A DNA stretch of 16,219 nucleotides, from assembly GCA_937919435.1 (NCBI GenBank), contig CALFRR010000205.1, forward strand, positions 1 to 16,219, in the 5' to 3' direction. Below are positions 1-7,154 of the stretch, piece after piece (the first letter of the stretch is position 1; each line of letters starts with the position of its first letter). The position numbers and the translations under genes are program-made. The DNA is from an uncultured Alphaproteobacteria bacterium. GTDB taxonomy: Bacteria; Pseudomonadota; Alphaproteobacteria; Rhizobiales; Ancalomicrobiaceae. The notes under the pieces were generated by a model. That model worked only from the letters and a program-made list of their open reading frames with translations, was not told the DNA's origin and searched no databases.

Positions 1-527
1 AGCAACGCACCGGCATAGGCGCGGCTGCCGACCTTGGCTTCGGTCTCGGCGGCGTCGAGCAGCCGGACGGGCGCACCGCGTTCGCTCCACTGGCGGGCCC
101 GTTCCTCGAGTTCGCGCACTCCGGCGGCGCCGACGCCGCAGTGGAGGGTACCGCTGTTCAGAGCCTCGCAGTCGATGCCGAGCTTCTCGACCAGGGCGAA
201 GACGTCGCGCGGGCCGTTGCCGAGCAGGGTCAGCAGGCGCTCGCCGTAGATCGGGCCGAGCACGTCGAGGAACACCTTCGGCAGCACCCACTGGGCCGGG
301 TTGACCAGCCCGACGTTGCGGCCCGCCCCGCCCCAACCGATCTCCTTGGCCTCCAGCACCACCACGTCGGTGCCGCGCTCGGCCAGATGCAGCGCCGCGG
401 AGAGCCCACAATAGCCGCCGCCGATCACCACCACGTCGGCGGTGACGACGTCCTCGAGCGACGAAGTCGCCGGGGGCGGAGGGGCGGTCACTTCCCAGAG
501 GCCGTGCGAATGGGGGTCGTTCAGCAT
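1..527 (-). CDS. FAD-dependent oxidoreductase (DAO family), C-terminus cut by window edge
   Basis: The first 175 residues are visible; the rest lies left of position 1. The protein begins MLNDPHSHGLWEVTAPPPP and enters a Rossmann FAD-binding fold with GGGYCG at residues 36-41, LSAALHLAERG, and an acidic E59 at the end of the second beta strand (VVVLEA). GWGGAGRNVGLVN at about 64-76 is typical of the D-amino-acid/glycine oxidase and PuuB-like (glutamylputrescine oxidase) branch. Members oxidise primary or secondary amines or amino acids with FAD; the substrate cannot be told from this half. The start is chosen because GAGGAGG lies about 8 bases upstream and the frame matches the fold from the first codons. 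It is divergent from a GcvA-like LysR gene 194 bp away, which probably controls it. The stretch before the FAD fold is proline-rich and not a signal peptide, so a cytoplasmic enzyme is expected. Confidence 0.88.
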   Translation of the reverse strand, partial: MLNDPHSHGLWEVTAPPPPATSSLEDVVTADVVVIGGGYCGLSAALHLAERGTDVVVLEAKEIGWGGAGRNVGLVNPAQWVLPKVFLDVLGPIYGERLLTLLGNGPRDVFALVEKLGIDCEALNSGTLHCGVGAAGVRELEERARQWSERGAPVRLLDAAETEAKVGSRAYAGAL

Positions 528-701
528 CTCGACAGCCTCCTCGATGGTCCGCCGCCGATCGAGCGTGCAACCGGCGGGTCATTCCGCTAAATCGGGTCCG
601 GCGTCTTTGCCTGTGACTCGCTCCGCGTCGGAACCACCGCGGAATTCCGGGTCAAACTAGCGCCGCTCGACGAACCGGACCAACGACGTTTGATCAAGAG
701 T

Positions 702-720
702 TCATTCCGGAGGCGAATGA
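702..720. promoter_or_regulatory. LysR-type operator overlapping the lysR ribosome binding site
   Basis: A perfect 6-bp inverted repeat, TCATTC-N7-GAATGA, contains ATTC-N7-GAAT and therefore the T-N11-A core (T705, A717) of LysR-type boxes. Its spacer holds GGAGG, the Shine-Dalgarno of the LysR gene, and its right arm ends one base before that gene's ATG. Binding by the encoded regulator would occlude its own start region, which suggests autorepression. Half-site-like ATTCCG also occurs at 581 and 644 without a matching arm. The match is seen; the function is inferred. Confidence 0.5.
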
Positions 721-721
721 C

Positions 722-1663
722 ATGCAGAGCCCACGCCGCTTTCTGCCGTCGCTGTCGCTGCTCTGCGCCTTCGAGGCGGCGGCCCGCACCGGCTCGATCA
801 CCGCGGCGGCGAAGGAGCTGTCGCTGACCCAGAGCGCGGTCAGCCGGCAGATCCGGGCTCTGGAAGAGCAGCTCGAGGTCGAACTGTTCCATCGCGAGCG
901 ACAGTCGATCCGCCTCACTCCGGGCGGGGAGACCTATGCCCGCGAGGTGCGCGACGCGCTGCGCAAGATCGGCGCCGCCTCGCTCAATCTGAGAGCCAAT
1001 CCGTTCGGCGGCACGCTGACGCTCGGCGTCCTGCCGACCTTCGGGGCGCGCTGGCTGACGCCGCGGCTGCCGCGCTTCCTGGCCCTCAATCCCGGCATCA
1101 CCGTCCATCTGTTGACCCGGGCCAACGACTTCGACTTCGATCTCGAGCCGATCGACGCGGCGGTGCGGTTCGGCGACGGCGACTGGGCGGGGACGGAGGC
1201 GGTGTTCCTGCGGGCCGAGACGGTGGTGCCGGCGTGCAGCCCGGCGTTCCGCGCCGATCACGACTTCCGCCGGGCGAGCGACCTCGGCAAGGCGCCGCTG
1301 CTGCACATGACCACCCGGCCGGATGCCTGGGAACAGTGGCTCGCCCATCACGGGGTGGCGTTCGACACGATCCACGGGATGCTCGTCGACCAGTTCGCGG
1401 TCGCCGCGGAAGCCGCGGTCGCCGGGCTCGGAGTGGCGCTGCTGCCGGAGTTCCTGATCGAGGAGGAACTGCGCACCGGCCGCCTGGTCCTGGCGATCGA
1501 TCTGCCGATGCGCCATGCCGACGCCTATCATCTGGTGTGGCCGCGCGAACGGGCGAGCCATCCGCCGCTCCAGGCCTTCCGCGCCTGGATCCTGGCGGAG
1601 ACCGCCGACGACCGGCGTCGCGGCGCGCGCGGGCGCGACGAGGCGGTCCACGATCCGATGTGA
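722..1663 (+). CDS. LysR-type transcriptional regulator, GcvA-like
   Basis: A 313-aa regulator of the usual LysR length. The N-terminal winged helix-turn-helix covers about residues 8-67, with the recognition region ITAAAKELSLTQSAVSRQIRALEEQL followed by LFHRERQSIRLTPGGE. The rest is a periplasmic-binding-protein-like effector domain (about 92-295) containing PRLPRFLALNPGITVHL and AVRFGDGDW, which are typical of the GcvA subgroup. The start has GGAGG about 8 bases upstream. The last 15 or so residues are arginine-rich and probably disordered. It is divergent from the DAO-family oxidase, the classic arrangement for a LysR regulator and its target, so it may respond to the oxidase substrate or product. 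GcvA-like describes sequence type only; control of a glycine cleavage system is not implied. Confidence 0.93.
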   Translation: MQSPRRFLPSLSLLCAFEAAARTGSITAAAKELSLTQSAVSRQIRALEEQLEVELFHRERQSIRLTPGGETYAREVRDALRKIGAASLNLRANPFGGTLTLGVLPTFGARWLTPRLPRFLALNPGITVHLLTRANDFDFDLEPIDAAVRFGDGDWAGTEAVFLRAETVVPACSPAFRADHDFRRASDLGKAPLLHMTTRPDAWEQWLAHHGVAFDTIHGMLVDQFAVAAEAAVAGLGVALLPEFLIEEELRTGRLVLAIDLPMRHADAYHLVWPRERASHPPLQAFRAWILAETADDRRRGARGRDEAVHDPM

Positions 1664-1700
1664 TCGGGCCGTTGTGATCGGGGCCGGTGCGGCAGGAGGC

Positions 1701-2405
1701 TCAGGACTCGGCGGGCGCGTCGTAGCGGATCCGGTAGCCGACCCCGGGCTCGGTGACGATCAGCTCCGGCGCCGCCGGATCGCGTTCGAGCTTCTGGCGG
1801 ATCTGGCCGATGAACACCCTGAGATACTGGGTGTCCTCGGTGTGGCCGGCGCCCCAGACGCGGGCGAGCAGGGCGCGGTGGGTCAGCACCCGGCCGGAGG
1901 CGCGCATCAGGTGGGCGAGCAGGTCGAATTCCTTCGGCGTCAGCTTCACCGGTTCGCCGGCCCGGGTCACCCGATGGGCGTCGAGATCGACCGAGAGGTC
2001 GCCGCAGGTCAGGATCGACGCCTGGACGCCGCCGCCGCCGCTCGCCCGGAGCGCCACCCGGATGCGGGCGAGCAGTTCGCCGATGCCGAACGGTTTGGCG
2101 ACGTAGTCGTCGGCGCCGCGGTCGAGGGCGGCGATCTTCTCGGCCTCCTCGCCGCGGGCTGAGAGCACGATGATCGGCGTGTCGACCTGACGGCGGACCA
2201 GGGCGATCACCTCCTTGCCGTCCATGTCGGGAAGACCGAGATCGAGCACCACCACGTCGGGCGCGTGGGCCCGTACCGCGGCGAGGCCTTCGGCGCCGTC
2301 CATCGCCCGGATCACGTCGTATCCGGCCGCCGCCAGGGCGGGTTTCAGGAAGCGCTGGATCTGCGGTTCGTCGTCGACGACGAGGATCTGCGGGCGGCGT
2401 GTCAT
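1701..2405 (-). CDS. kdpE: KdpE-type response regulator (OmpR family)
   Basis: A 234-aa OmpR/PhoB-class regulator. The receiver domain (about 5-118) has the acidic pair D11/D12, phospho-acceptor D55 in VVVLDLGLPD, switch residue S82 and K104 in YVAKPF. The winged-helix DNA-binding domain (about 130-228) contains LTPKEFDLLAHLMRASGRVLTHRALLARVWG and TQYLRVFIGQIRQKLE, which are typical of KdpE. The start overlaps the stop of the kinase gene by ATGA, so the two are translationally coupled. In well-studied bacteria KdpE activates kdpFABC when potassium is low. Here no kdpFABC is adjacent and the nearest transporter is Kup, so the target is probably kup, the pair itself, or a distant kdp operon. 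It ends 37 bp from the convergent LysR gene with no clear terminator between them. Confidence 0.92.
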   Translation of the reverse strand: MTRRPQILVVDDEPQIQRFLKPALAAAGYDVIRAMDGAEGLAAVRAHAPDVVVLDLGLPDMDGKEVIALVRRQVDTPIIVLSARGEEAEKIAALDRGADDYVAKPFGIGELLARIRVALRASGGGGVQASILTCGDLSVDLDAHRVTRAGEPVKLTPKEFDLLAHLMRASGRVLTHRALLARVWGAGHTEDTQYLRVFIGQIRQKLERDPAAPELIVTEPGVGYRIRYDAPAES

Positions 2406-3952
2406 GGTTCGCCGGCCTCCTTCGGGGGTGGTTCGCCGGCCGGATCGATCGGCAGTTCGAGGGTGACGCGGGTGCCGCGGCCCTCCGGCGTCGGGCTCTC
2501 GGCGGTGATCGTCCCGCCCATCGCGCCGATCACCCGGCGGGCGATGGCGAGACCGAGGCCGCCGTGGGTCTCGGGCGACGGATCGGGGGTGCGGGTCTGC
2601 GCCCGGACGAACAGGCGGACGATCTCCTCGGGGGTCAGGCCGCGGCCGCGGTCGGTGATCGCGACGACGATCCGCTGCCCGTCGCGGGTCACCCGGAGGT
2701 CGATCGGGGCACCCGGCCGCGACGCCTTCGCGGCGTTGTCGCCGAGGTTGAACACCACCTGCTCGAGCAGCGTCGCCTCGCCGCGGATCGCCGTCGGCGG
2801 GGTGTCGATACGGACCCGGATCGGGTTCGACGGATGGACGCGGCGCAGATGTTCGGCGGCGGCGGCGACCGGGTCGGCGGGGTCGACCCAGTCGCGGCGC
2901 ACGTCGAGACCCGCCTCCAGCCGGGTCATCGCCAGGAGGTCGGCGACGAAGCGCGACAGCCGGTCGGTCTCCTCCTCGATCGCGGCGAGCAGATCGGCAC
3001 GGTCGGCCGGTTCCATCTGGTCGCCGAGCTGGCGCAGGCTGGTGACCGAACCGAGGATGGTGGCGAGCGGCGTCCGGAGATCGTGGGAGATCGACGACAG
3101 GAGCGCCGAGCGCAGTCGCTCGCGGTCGGCGGCGGCCTGGGCGATCGCCCGGTCGGCGGCGAAATGGGCGCGCTCGAGCGCCGTCGCCGCCTGATCGATC
3201 AGCGCCGGCAGGGCCTGTTCCCGCGCCCGGTGCCGACGGTGCGGACCCGGCCCGAGGCCGATCACCGCGACGATGCCGCCGGCGGTGATCAGCGGGCGGA
3301 ACTCGAAGCGGGGGGAGGGGGCCTCGCTCGGCCGGCCGGTCGCATAGACCTCGTCGATCAGGCGCAGCTCGTCGGCGGTCGGGGTCACCGGATCCGGCCA
3401 GGATTCGACGGCGGCGCCGGCCTCGTCGAGCCGGTCGACGAGGATCGCCGTACCGTCGATCGCGGCGGCGATCCGGCGGACCGCGAGCGCCCGGATGCCG
3501 TCGAGATCGGTGGTGACCGCGATCCGTTCGGCGAAGTCGTGCAGCAACGACAGCGTCTCCGCCCGTTGCCGGGCCTCGTCGGCGGTCTCGCGCAGCCGGC
3601 CGGCGAGCACGCCGGTCAGTACCGCCGCCGCCAGGAACACCCCGAGGGCGAAGACCTCGCGCGGGTCGGCGACGTCGAAGGTGAAGGTCGGTTCGACGAA
3701 GAAGAAGTCGTAGGCGAAGAACGAGCCGAGCGCCGCGGCGAACCCGCTCCACGGGCCGAAGGCCGCCGCCGCCGCCAGAATCGCCACCAGGAAGACCGAA
3801 ACGACATAGGCGGACGGAAGCGTACCGATCAGCCGATGGCCGACCACCATCGCCAGCGCCACCGCCGCCGCGGCCCCGGCGAGGGCGAGCGGCAACCCGC
3901 CGGAGGATCCGCGACCCGCCGTTCCCGTGCCGATGTCCGACCTTCCGGTCAT
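2402..3952 (-). CDS. kdpD: Short KdpD-type sensor histidine kinase lacking the N-terminal KdpD/USP module
   Basis: A 516-aa membrane kinase matching only the C-terminal part of canonical KdpD (about 900 aa). After a Gly-rich start come four predicted membrane segments of the DUF4118 type (about 20-118, including FGPWSGFAAALGSFFAYDFFFVEPTFTF), a coiled linker, a GAF-like domain (about 135-240), the dimerisation/phosphoacceptor helix with H290 in SSISHDLRTPLATILGS, and a catalytic ATPase domain with N-box NLGDNAAKA (N402/N406), DRGRG (434-438) and GGLGLAI (464-470). The roughly 370-residue KdpD/universal-stress domain with its Walker motifs is absent. The start at 3952 is preferred over the ATG nine codons upstream because GAGGAG lies about 8 bases before it; the upstream ATG has no clear site. 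It is coupled to kdpE by ATGA and divergent from kup. Confidence 0.9.
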   Translation of the reverse strand: MTGRSDIGTGTAGRGSSGGLPLALAGAAAAVALAMVVGHRLIGTLPSAYVVSVFLVAILAAAAAFGPWSGFAAALGSFFAYDFFFVEPTFTFDVADPREVFALGVFLAAAVLTGVLAGRLRETADEARQRAETLSLLHDFAERIAVTTDLDGIRALAVRRIAAAIDGTAILVDRLDEAGAAVESWPDPVTPTADELRLIDEVYATGRPSEAPSPRFEFRPLITAGGIVAVIGLGPGPHRRHRAREQALPALIDQAATALERAHFAADRAIAQAAADRERLRSALLSSISHDLRTPLATILGSVTSLRQLGDQMEPADRADLLAAIEEETDRLSRFVADLLAMTRLEAGLDVRRDWVDPADPVAAAAEHLRRVHPSNPIRVRIDTPPTAIRGEATLLEQVVFNLGDNAAKASRPGAPIDLRVTRDGQRIVVAITDRGRGLTPEEIVRLFVRAQTRTPDPSPETHGGLGLAIARRVIGAMGGTITAESPTPEGRGTRVTLELPIDPAGEPPPKEAGEP

Positions 3953-4030
3953 TTCCGTCTCCTCGCGCCGTCCGGCCATGATGACGCCCGACGCCGCCGG
4001 GCGGAACCCGGAAGTGCCTCGAGAATCGCG

Positions 4031-4083
4031 ATCCTTACGGGATCTTTATGTCGAGCTCCGCGGTTCTGCATCGCATCCTTATG
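4031..4083. promoter_or_regulatory. Three phased ATCYTTAYG direct repeats, candidate KdpE binding array
   Basis: ATCCTTACG (4031-4039), ATCTTTATG (4042-4050) and ATCCTTATG (4075-4083) are direct repeats starting 11 and then 33 bp apart, all on the same helical face. OmpR-family regulators typically bind head-to-tail direct repeats spaced about one helical turn. The array sits in the spacer between divergent kdpD and kup, where an operator for both is expected. The first and third copies also lie in small inverted repeats (GATCC/GGATC and CGCAT/ATGCG). The repeats are seen; KdpE binding is inferred. Confidence 0.45.
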
Positions 4084-4149
4084 CGTCGCACAGCATCTCT
4101 CGCCGAGAACGAAACCGAGGCGGTGCCGGTCCTCTCCTCCGACCCGAGG

Positions 4150-4176
4150 TCGGAGCCCATCCCCCGGGGGCTCCGA
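4150..4176 (+). promoter_or_regulatory. Stem-loop in the kup leader
   Basis: A perfect 9-bp stem TCGGAGCCC / GGGCTCCGA closes a 9-base loop, about 30 bases before the kup start codon. No T-run follows, so it is not a canonical terminator. It could slow or gate translation of kup, or be part of a promoter-proximal operator. No known riboswitch was recognised. Confidence 0.4.
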
Positions 4177-4207
4177 GACCGGTACCGCCTCTCGCTCCGG
4201 ATGGAAG

Positions 4208-6202
4208 ATGACCGATATCGACATGTCCGCCCTATCGTCCGTCGCCCGCCTCGACGTCGCCGGAACCGGCGCCGCCGCGGCCGGAGAGGTGCGGGAGGAG
4301 GCACGAACCGAGACGACCACACCCGGCGGCGCGCCGGCTCCGGCCCACGGAGCCCGGGAGGCCGGCATGATGGCGGCGCTCGGCGTGGTCTTCGGCGACA
4401 TCGGCACGTCACCGATCTACACCCTCGACACCGCCTTCAAGAGCGGCGTGGTGTCGGCGGATCCGGCGAGCGTCGTCGGGTTCCTGTCGCTGATCGTCTG
4501 GTCGTTGTTCGCGGTGGTCGGCGTCTGGTACGCGATGCTGATCATGCGGGCCGACAACCACGGCGAAGGCGGCATCTTCGCACTGATGGCGCTCGCCGGA
4601 CGGGCGGCGCCGGCTCGGGCGGCGGCGATCGCGGTCGCCGGCATGCTCGGTGCGGCGCTGTTCTACGGCGATGCGGTGATCACGCCGGCGATCTCGGTGC
4701 TCTCTGCCGTCGAGGGTCTCGAGATTCTGGCGCCGTCGATGGAGAGCTTCGTGCTGCCGTTGGCGCTGCTCATCCTGACCATGCTGTTCGCCGTCCAGAA
4801 GGGCGGGGCGAGCAGCGTCGGCCGGTGGTTCGGACCGATCATCCTGGTGTGGTTCGGCGTTCTGGCGGTGACCGGTGCGGCGAAGATCGTCCATCATCCC
4901 GAGGTGCTCGCCGCCTTCGATCCGCGCGCCGGCCTGCGCTTCCTGTGGGACTCCGGGCCGCTGGCGCTCGGAGTGCTGTCGGTGGTGGTGCTGGCGGTGA
5001 CCGGCGGCGAAGCGCTCTACGCCGACATGGGACACGTCGGCCGCCGGGCCACCCGGATGGCCTTCGCCTTCGTCGTGGCGCCGGCGCTGGTGCTCGCCTA
5101 TCTCGGCCAGGGCGCCTGGGCGATCGGCGAGATCGCCGCCGGCCGGCCGGTCGACGCGCCGTTCTTCCACATGGTGCCGGAAGCGGCGATCATGCCGCTG
5201 GTGGTGATCGCCACGGTCGCCACGGTGATCGCCAGTCAGGCGGTGATCTCCGGCGCCTTCACGCTCACCCATCAGGCCGCCCATCTCGGCTTCTGGCCGC
5301 GGATCCGGGCCCGCCACACCTCGGCGGCGGAGCGTGGGCAGGTCTACGTCGATTCGGTCAACGTCGGCCTGTTCGTCGGCGTGGTCGCGATCGTCCTCGC
5401 CTTCCCTGCCTCCGAGAAGCTCGCCGAGGCCTACGGCTTCGCGGTCACCGGGACGATGGTGATCACCACGCTGCTCGCCTTCGTGGTGGTGCGGCACGCC
5501 TGGGGCTGGTCGGCGGCGAAGGCGATCCCGATGGTCGGCGCGGCGATGGCGATCGTGCTCGGCTTCTTCGCGGCCTGCGCCACCAAGTTCATGCACGGCG
5601 CCTGGCTGCCGGTGGCGATCGGCCTCGGTCTGGTGCTGGTGATGACCGCCTGGCGGATGGGACGGGCGCGGCTCACCCAGCGGCGGCGCTGGGAGGGCGT
5701 GCCGATCCGGCTGGCCCTGTCGGCGCTGCGGAGCCCGCGGGTCGGGCACGTCCGCGGCACCGCGATCTACCTGACCGAGGATCCGACGCTGGTGCCGCGG
5801 GCCTTCCTGCACAACCTGAAGCACAACAAGTGCGCCCATCGCCAGATCGTCTTCATGTACGTGGCGACCGGCGAGGAGCCGTGGTCGAACCGCGAGGAGC
5901 GGATGTCGGTGGAGACCCTCGCCGACGGCGTGGTGCTGGTCCGGGTGGGCTTCGGCTTCATGGAGACGCCGGACGTCCCGTCGATCGTCCGCCAGATGGA
6001 GGACCTCGGCGTCCACGTCGACAAGAAGGACCTGTCGTTCTTCGTGTCGCGGTCGCGCTTCGTCGAGGGTGACGAAGGCGGGGTGTGGGAATGGCTGCGC
6101 GGCCTCTTCGTCTTCCTCTACCGCAACCAGGCCGACCCGGCCGAATACTACCGGATCCCGCCGGGCCGAGTGATCGATCTCGGGGCGCAGATCGTGCTGT
6201 GA
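4208..6202 (+). CDS. kup: Kup-family low-affinity potassium transporter
   Basis: A 664-aa inner-membrane K+ uptake protein of the KUP/HAK/KT family, a K+/H+ symporter class. Family signatures are clear: GVVFGDIGTSPIYTLDT (about 59-75), RADNHGEGGIFALMAL (about 114-129), LFYGDAVITPAISVLSAVEG, VTGGEALYADMGH and SQAVISGAFTLTHQAAHLG. About twelve hydrophobic segments are followed by a cytoplasmic C-terminal domain of roughly 170 residues. The N-terminal 50 residues are an Ala/Thr/Glu-rich extension before the conserved core; a start nearer MMAALGVVFGD would give a more usual length, so the start is uncertain. The Shine-Dalgarno at 4208 (GGATGGAAG) is modest. The same frame is open for about 1,800 bp upstream, but that part is antisense to kdpDE and not coding. 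It probably forms a potassium module with the divergent sensor pair. Confidence 0.93.
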   Translation: MTDIDMSALSSVARLDVAGTGAAAAGEVREEARTETTTPGGAPAPAHGAREAGMMAALGVVFGDIGTSPIYTLDTAFKSGVVSADPASVVGFLSLIVWSLFAVVGVWYAMLIMRADNHGEGGIFALMALAGRAAPARAAAIAVAGMLGAALFYGDAVITPAISVLSAVEGLEILAPSMESFVLPLALLILTMLFAVQKGGASSVGRWFGPIILVWFGVLAVTGAAKIVHHPEVLAAFDPRAGLRFLWDSGPLALGVLSVVVLAVTGGEALYADMGHVGRRATRMAFAFVVAPALVLAYLGQGAWAIGEIAAGRPVDAPFFHMVPEAAIMPLVVIATVATVIASQAVISGAFTLTHQAAHLGFWPRIRARHTSAAERGQVYVDSVNVGLFVGVVAIVLAFPASEKLAEAYGFAVTGTMVITTLLAFVVVRHAWGWSAAKAIPMVGAAMAIVLGFFAACATKFMHGAWLPVAIGLGLVLVMTAWRMGRARLTQRRRWEGVPIRLALSALRSPRVGHVRGTAIYLTEDPTLVPRAFLHNLKHNKCAHRQIVFMYVATGEEPWSNREERMSVETLADGVVLVRVGFGFMETPDVPSIVRQMEDLGVHVDKKDLSFFVSRSRFVEGDEGGVWEWLRGLFVFLYRNQADPAEYYRIPPGRVIDLGAQIVL

Positions 6203-6344
6203 CCCCGGCCGGGCCGAGCCCGTGCCCATCGGCGGGGGGATGACCGCCCGGATTCGTCCCGCCGTTCCCCGTCGGCCGCCTCCCGGAGCGGCCGGCGGGG
6301 TCCCGTTCCCGCCGGGGGCGTCGCCAACGCCGCCTTCGGTTCTC

Positions 6345-6380
6345 GGCGGCGGCACCCGTCGGCGTGCCGCCGCCCTTTTT
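6345..6380 (+). terminator. Rho-independent terminator after kup
   Basis: A perfect 11-bp stem, GGCGGCGGCAC / GTGCCGCCGCC, with an 8-base loop is followed by C and five T. It is about 140 bp downstream of the kup stop, and the next gene begins after it, so it separates kup from the FlgC-like gene. A second hairpin without T-run (CGGCCGC/GCGGCCG) lies at 6273-6294. Confidence 0.85.
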
Positions 6381-6426
6381 CCCGGATCGGATCCGAAGTG
6401 GCGGCGGCCGCGGATCGACACGTGGT

Positions 6427-6432
6427 TAAAAT
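6427..6432 (+). promoter_or_regulatory. Possible -10 element for the FlgC-like gene
   Basis: TAAAAT matches five of six bases of the TATAAT consensus in an otherwise GC-rich stretch, 65 bp before the FlgC-like start and downstream of the kup terminator. No convincing -35 is seen at 16-18 bp, and neither a sigma-28 nor a sigma-54 pattern was found. A small inverted repeat ACCCGT/ACGGGT follows at 6449-6465. Confidence 0.25.
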
Positions 6433-6496
6433 GCGCGGCTTCGGTGAAACCCGTAGGCGACGGGTGAGCGGTAGCGTGGCCTCGGGAGGTCCCACC

Positions 6497-6895
6497 ATGT
6501 CGCTCTCGGCGCTCGCCACCGCACTCTCCGGGATGAAGGCCGCCGGCCGCCGGCTCGAGGTCTCCGCCTCGAACATCGCCAACGCCCGCACCACCGGACC
6601 GCTGCCCACCGACGGCGGCGGGACGACCGCCTATCGCGCGCTCGACCTGCGCCAGACCGACACGCTCGGCGGCGGGGTCGCCACCTCGGTGACCGAGCGG
6701 TCGCCGGCCTACGTGGCGCAAGCCGATCCCGGCTCGCCGTTCGCCGACGGAAACGGTCTCGTCGCCGCGCCGAACGTCGATCTCACCGGCGAGACGGTCG
6801 ATCTGGTCGGAGCGAAGCTCGCCTATGGGGCCTCGGCGGTGGTTCTGAAGGTCGACGAGGAGATGTCGAAGCATCTCCTCGACACGTTCGTCTGA
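6497..6895 (+). CDS. Orphan FlgC-like flagellar basal-body rod protein
   Basis: A 132-aa protein, almost the usual FlgC length (about 135-140). The N-terminal rod/hook helix MSLSALATALSGMKAAGRRLEVSASNIANARTTG carries the family signature SNIANARTT (25-33). The C-terminus has GLVAAPNVDLTGETVDLVGAKLAYGASAVVLKVDEEM (about 88-123), the counterpart of the FlgC GYVxxPNVxxxxEMxDMIxAxRxYxANxxV helix. The middle is shortened and the basic residues of a normal FlgC are partly lost. GGGAGG sits about 7 bases before the start. No other flagellar gene is in the window: kup is upstream and the DUF2157 operon downstream. It may be a diverged paralogue rather than the working FlgC of the main flagellar cluster. 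Rod proteins act in the periplasm, exported by the flagellar type III system. Confidence 0.82.
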   Translation: MSLSALATALSGMKAAGRRLEVSASNIANARTTGPLPTDGGGTTAYRALDLRQTDTLGGGVATSVTERSPAYVAQADPGSPFADGNGLVAAPNVDLTGETVDLVGAKLAYGASAVVLKVDEEMSKHLLDTFV

Positions 6896-6896
6896 T

Positions 6897-6916
6897 CCGG
6901 CGGACGGACCCGCCGG
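6897..6916 (+). terminator. Hairpin after the FlgC-like gene
   Basis: A perfect 7-bp stem, CCGGCGG / CCGCCGG, starts just after the stop codon. There is no T-run, so it may stop transcription weakly or only protect the 3' end. Confidence 0.4.
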
Positions 6917-7154
6917 GCATCCGATCGGCACGAGCCCGTCGTCGGGATCTCCTCTCGACCCCCCGATCCGGAATGTCTTTCGAGAATCGGCACGAGCGGT
7001 CGTAGACTGCCCGTGGTCCGGCGTCCCGGGCGTACCGAGCGGTCGCCACGGACGACGAGCCGGCACGGTCGCGGTCGTCCGAGACGGCCGGTGACCGGGT
7101 CGGAAGCCGTCGGGGCGATCGGTTTCGGGGTTCACGAGCGGGACGGGGGTGCGG

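Noticed and set aside
2406..3752. Upstream extension of the kdpE frame suggesting a 683-aa fused regulator
   Set aside because: The extra part is the wrong frame of kdpD and reads as Arg/Pro-rich nonsense; the receiver domain starts normally at the ATG overlapping the kdpD stop.
3953..3979. Alternative kdpD start nine codons upstream
   Set aside because: It has no Shine-Dalgarno, whereas the internal ATG at 3952 has GAGGAG at ideal spacing.
4030..4085. Minus-strand hairpins exposing AAGG/AAGGA, like CsrA/RsmA sites in a kdpD leader
   Set aside because: Whether this stretch is transcribed toward kdpD is unknown, and the phased direct repeats explain the pattern more simply.
2399..4207. Open frame upstream of and continuous with kup, giving a 1,267-aa fusion
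   Set aside because: It is antisense to clear kdpDE coding sequence, its composition is Arg/Gly/Asp-rich nonsense typical of high-GC shadows, and Kup homology begins only after 4208.
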